Part shown: positions 63,284-64,000 of the stretch, in pieces
Layout: every line of letters starts with the position of its first letter
How positions within the stretch are numbered: the stretch's first letter is position 1
Assembly (NCBI RefSeq): GCF_002115755.1
Contig: NZ_JFKA01000003.1
Span: forward strand, 62,001-126,000
Direction: 5' to 3'
DNA length: 64,000 bases
Source: Thalassospira mesophila
GTDB lineage: Bacteria > Pseudomonadota > Alphaproteobacteria > Rhodospirillales > Thalassospiraceae
The notes under the pieces: generated by a model
Told to the model about the DNA's origin: nothing
The model's database searches: none
The model's input: only the letters and a program-made list of their open reading frames with translations
Translations under genes and position numbers: made by a program

Positions 63284-64000
63284 TCAGGCTGCTTTTTGAG
63301 ATGTTTCCTGATCGTAAAAGCGCAGGGCCGTCATGGCAAGGTTACCAAATTCAATGCTGTGATGCAGGGTTTTGCAAACATAGTCGTCATCGGCAGCGCC
63401 AAGGGCCACGTAAAACGGCATCAAATGATCATCGTGAGGATGAGCCATGCGGGCGTGAGGGGCTTTTGTGCGATATGATAGCAGGTCGGCAATGTCGTGC
63501 TGGCTGGCAGCATTAACCATCCATTGGCAAAATTCGTCGGCCCACGGGTCGGTATTGGGGCCGTCGTTAAAGTCCAATGTCCGTAAATTATGGGTCATTG
63601 CCCCACTGCCAACCACCAGAACCCCCATATCGCGCAAGCCACGCAATTTTTTGCCAAGTTCAAAATGGTCGGCGGCATTGCCGTTTTCGATCATGGAAAG
63701 CTGAAATACCGGAATATCGCCCGTGGGCCGCGCCAAAATCATCGGCATCCATGCCCCGTGGTCCAGGCCACGGGTGGCATCGGTGGCAGCACCTATTTTG
63801 GTGGCAATAGCGCGCGCAAGTTCGGGGGCGCCAGCCACATCATAATGGATCTGATACAGGGCATCGGGGAAACCGTAAAAATCGTGAATGGTTTCCGGGC
63901 GCTGCGCGGTTGAAATGGTGGGGACGGGGGCTTGCCAATGGGCCGAGATGATCAGGATGGCGGCGGCGCCCTCAAGATGGCCGGGCAATTGGCTGTGCAA
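63284..64000 (-). CDS. DODA-type extradiol dioxygenase (YgiD-like), partial
   Basis: Class III extradiol dioxygenase of the 4,5-DOPA dioxygenase group. 238 residues are visible; the N-terminus lies beyond the window edge, probably about 20 residues missing. Metal-binding His is in ISAHWQAPVPTIST, then FYGFPDALYQIHYDV, LDHGAWMPM and GSGAMTHNLRTLDF. The C-terminal HPHDDHLMPFYVALGAA is another family mark. Bacterial homologues such as E. coli YgiD open catechol rings of L-DOPA-like compounds; the native substrate is unclear. yjbQ follows by 16 bp. Confidence 0.88.
   Translation of the reverse strand: MHSQLPGHLEGAAAILIISAHWQAPVPTISTAQRPETIHDFYGFPDALYQIHYDVAGAPELARAIATKIGAATDATRGLDHGAWMPMILARPTGDIPVFQLSMIENGNAADHFELGKKLRGLRDMGVLVVGSGAMTHNLRTLDFNDGPNTDPWADEFCQWMVNAASQHDIADLLSYRTKAPHARMAHPHDDHLMPFYVALGAADDDYVCKTLHHSIEFGNLAMTALRFYDQETSQKAA

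Noticed and set aside
1-64000. Search for CRISPR arrays, insertion sequences, prophage genes and defence islands
   Set aside because: No regularly spaced repeats, transposase or integrase motifs, phage structural genes or known defence genes were seen. The two tRNA genes have no integrase or att-like duplication beside them.

Overview
The window reads as a continuous stretch of chromosome from a free-living alphaproteobacterium. The order tilS-ftsH-folP-...-glmM, alanine dehydrogenase next to an Lrp-type regulator, many LysE/DMT/ABC exporters, two tandem 7TM-DISM histidine kinases and the D-glutamate gene pair dgcN-dgcA point to a marine Rhodospirillales-type bacterium. Thalassospira is my best guess, but that is inference and no taxonomic marker was compared. 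Coding density is high. There is no insertion sequence, prophage, CRISPR array or rRNA operon that I can see.

Layout. 1-5 kb: housekeeping block tilS, ftsH, folP. 5-10.3 kb: a two-component cassette (an OmpR-type response regulator and two paralogous membrane histidine kinases) sits between folP and glmM, genes that are usually close together in this class. 10.6-17.6 kb: glmM, thiD, a DinB-like protein, a small secreted or anchored protein, an AEC transporter, a GmhB-like phosphatase and a SPINDLY-type O-GlcNAc transferase with TPRs. 17.6-18.3 kb: a gene-free gap with a strong candidate small RNA on the minus strand, then ilvD. 20-25.7 kb: LysE exporter, thiolase and MarR regulator around a perfect palindrome, ald and a divergent Lrp-type regulator, and a TetR regulator with its own candidate operator.

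25.9-35.3 kb is the most coherent accessory block. It holds a putrescine-type ABC importer (potG-H-I, translationally coupled), two tandem periplasmic binding proteins, a PuuA-like glutamate-amine ligase and, divergently, dgcN-dgcA for converting D-glutamate to its N-acetyl-L form. The block looks built to take up polyamines and to handle glutamate of both chiralities. 35.6-40.5 kb: a diguanylate cyclase, an 883-bp gene-free gap holding a second candidate small RNA, a GNAT acetyltransferase with an N-formylglutamate amidohydrolase, two identical tRNA-Val(GAC) genes, a SemiSWEET and a Dabb protein.

40.6-45.7 kb: a three-gene RbbA-type efflux/ABC operon. 45.9-50.1 kb: a YdiJ-type D-2-hydroxyglutarate dehydrogenase and a divergent LysR regulator around nested inverted repeats. 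50.2-64 kb: patatin, a CpdA-like phosphodiesterase, SDR and AraC regulator, a Maa-type acetyltransferase, a small secreted protein, a UbiH-family hydroxylase, an SMR pump, LysE and LysR, RidA, a DMT transporter, an EptA-type phosphoethanolamine transferase, YjbQ and, cut by the window edge, a DODA-type dioxygenase.

The two intergenic small-RNA candidates, each a string of hairpins plus an exposed C/U-rich CUCCC tract ending in a textbook terminator, are the features least explained by known genes here.
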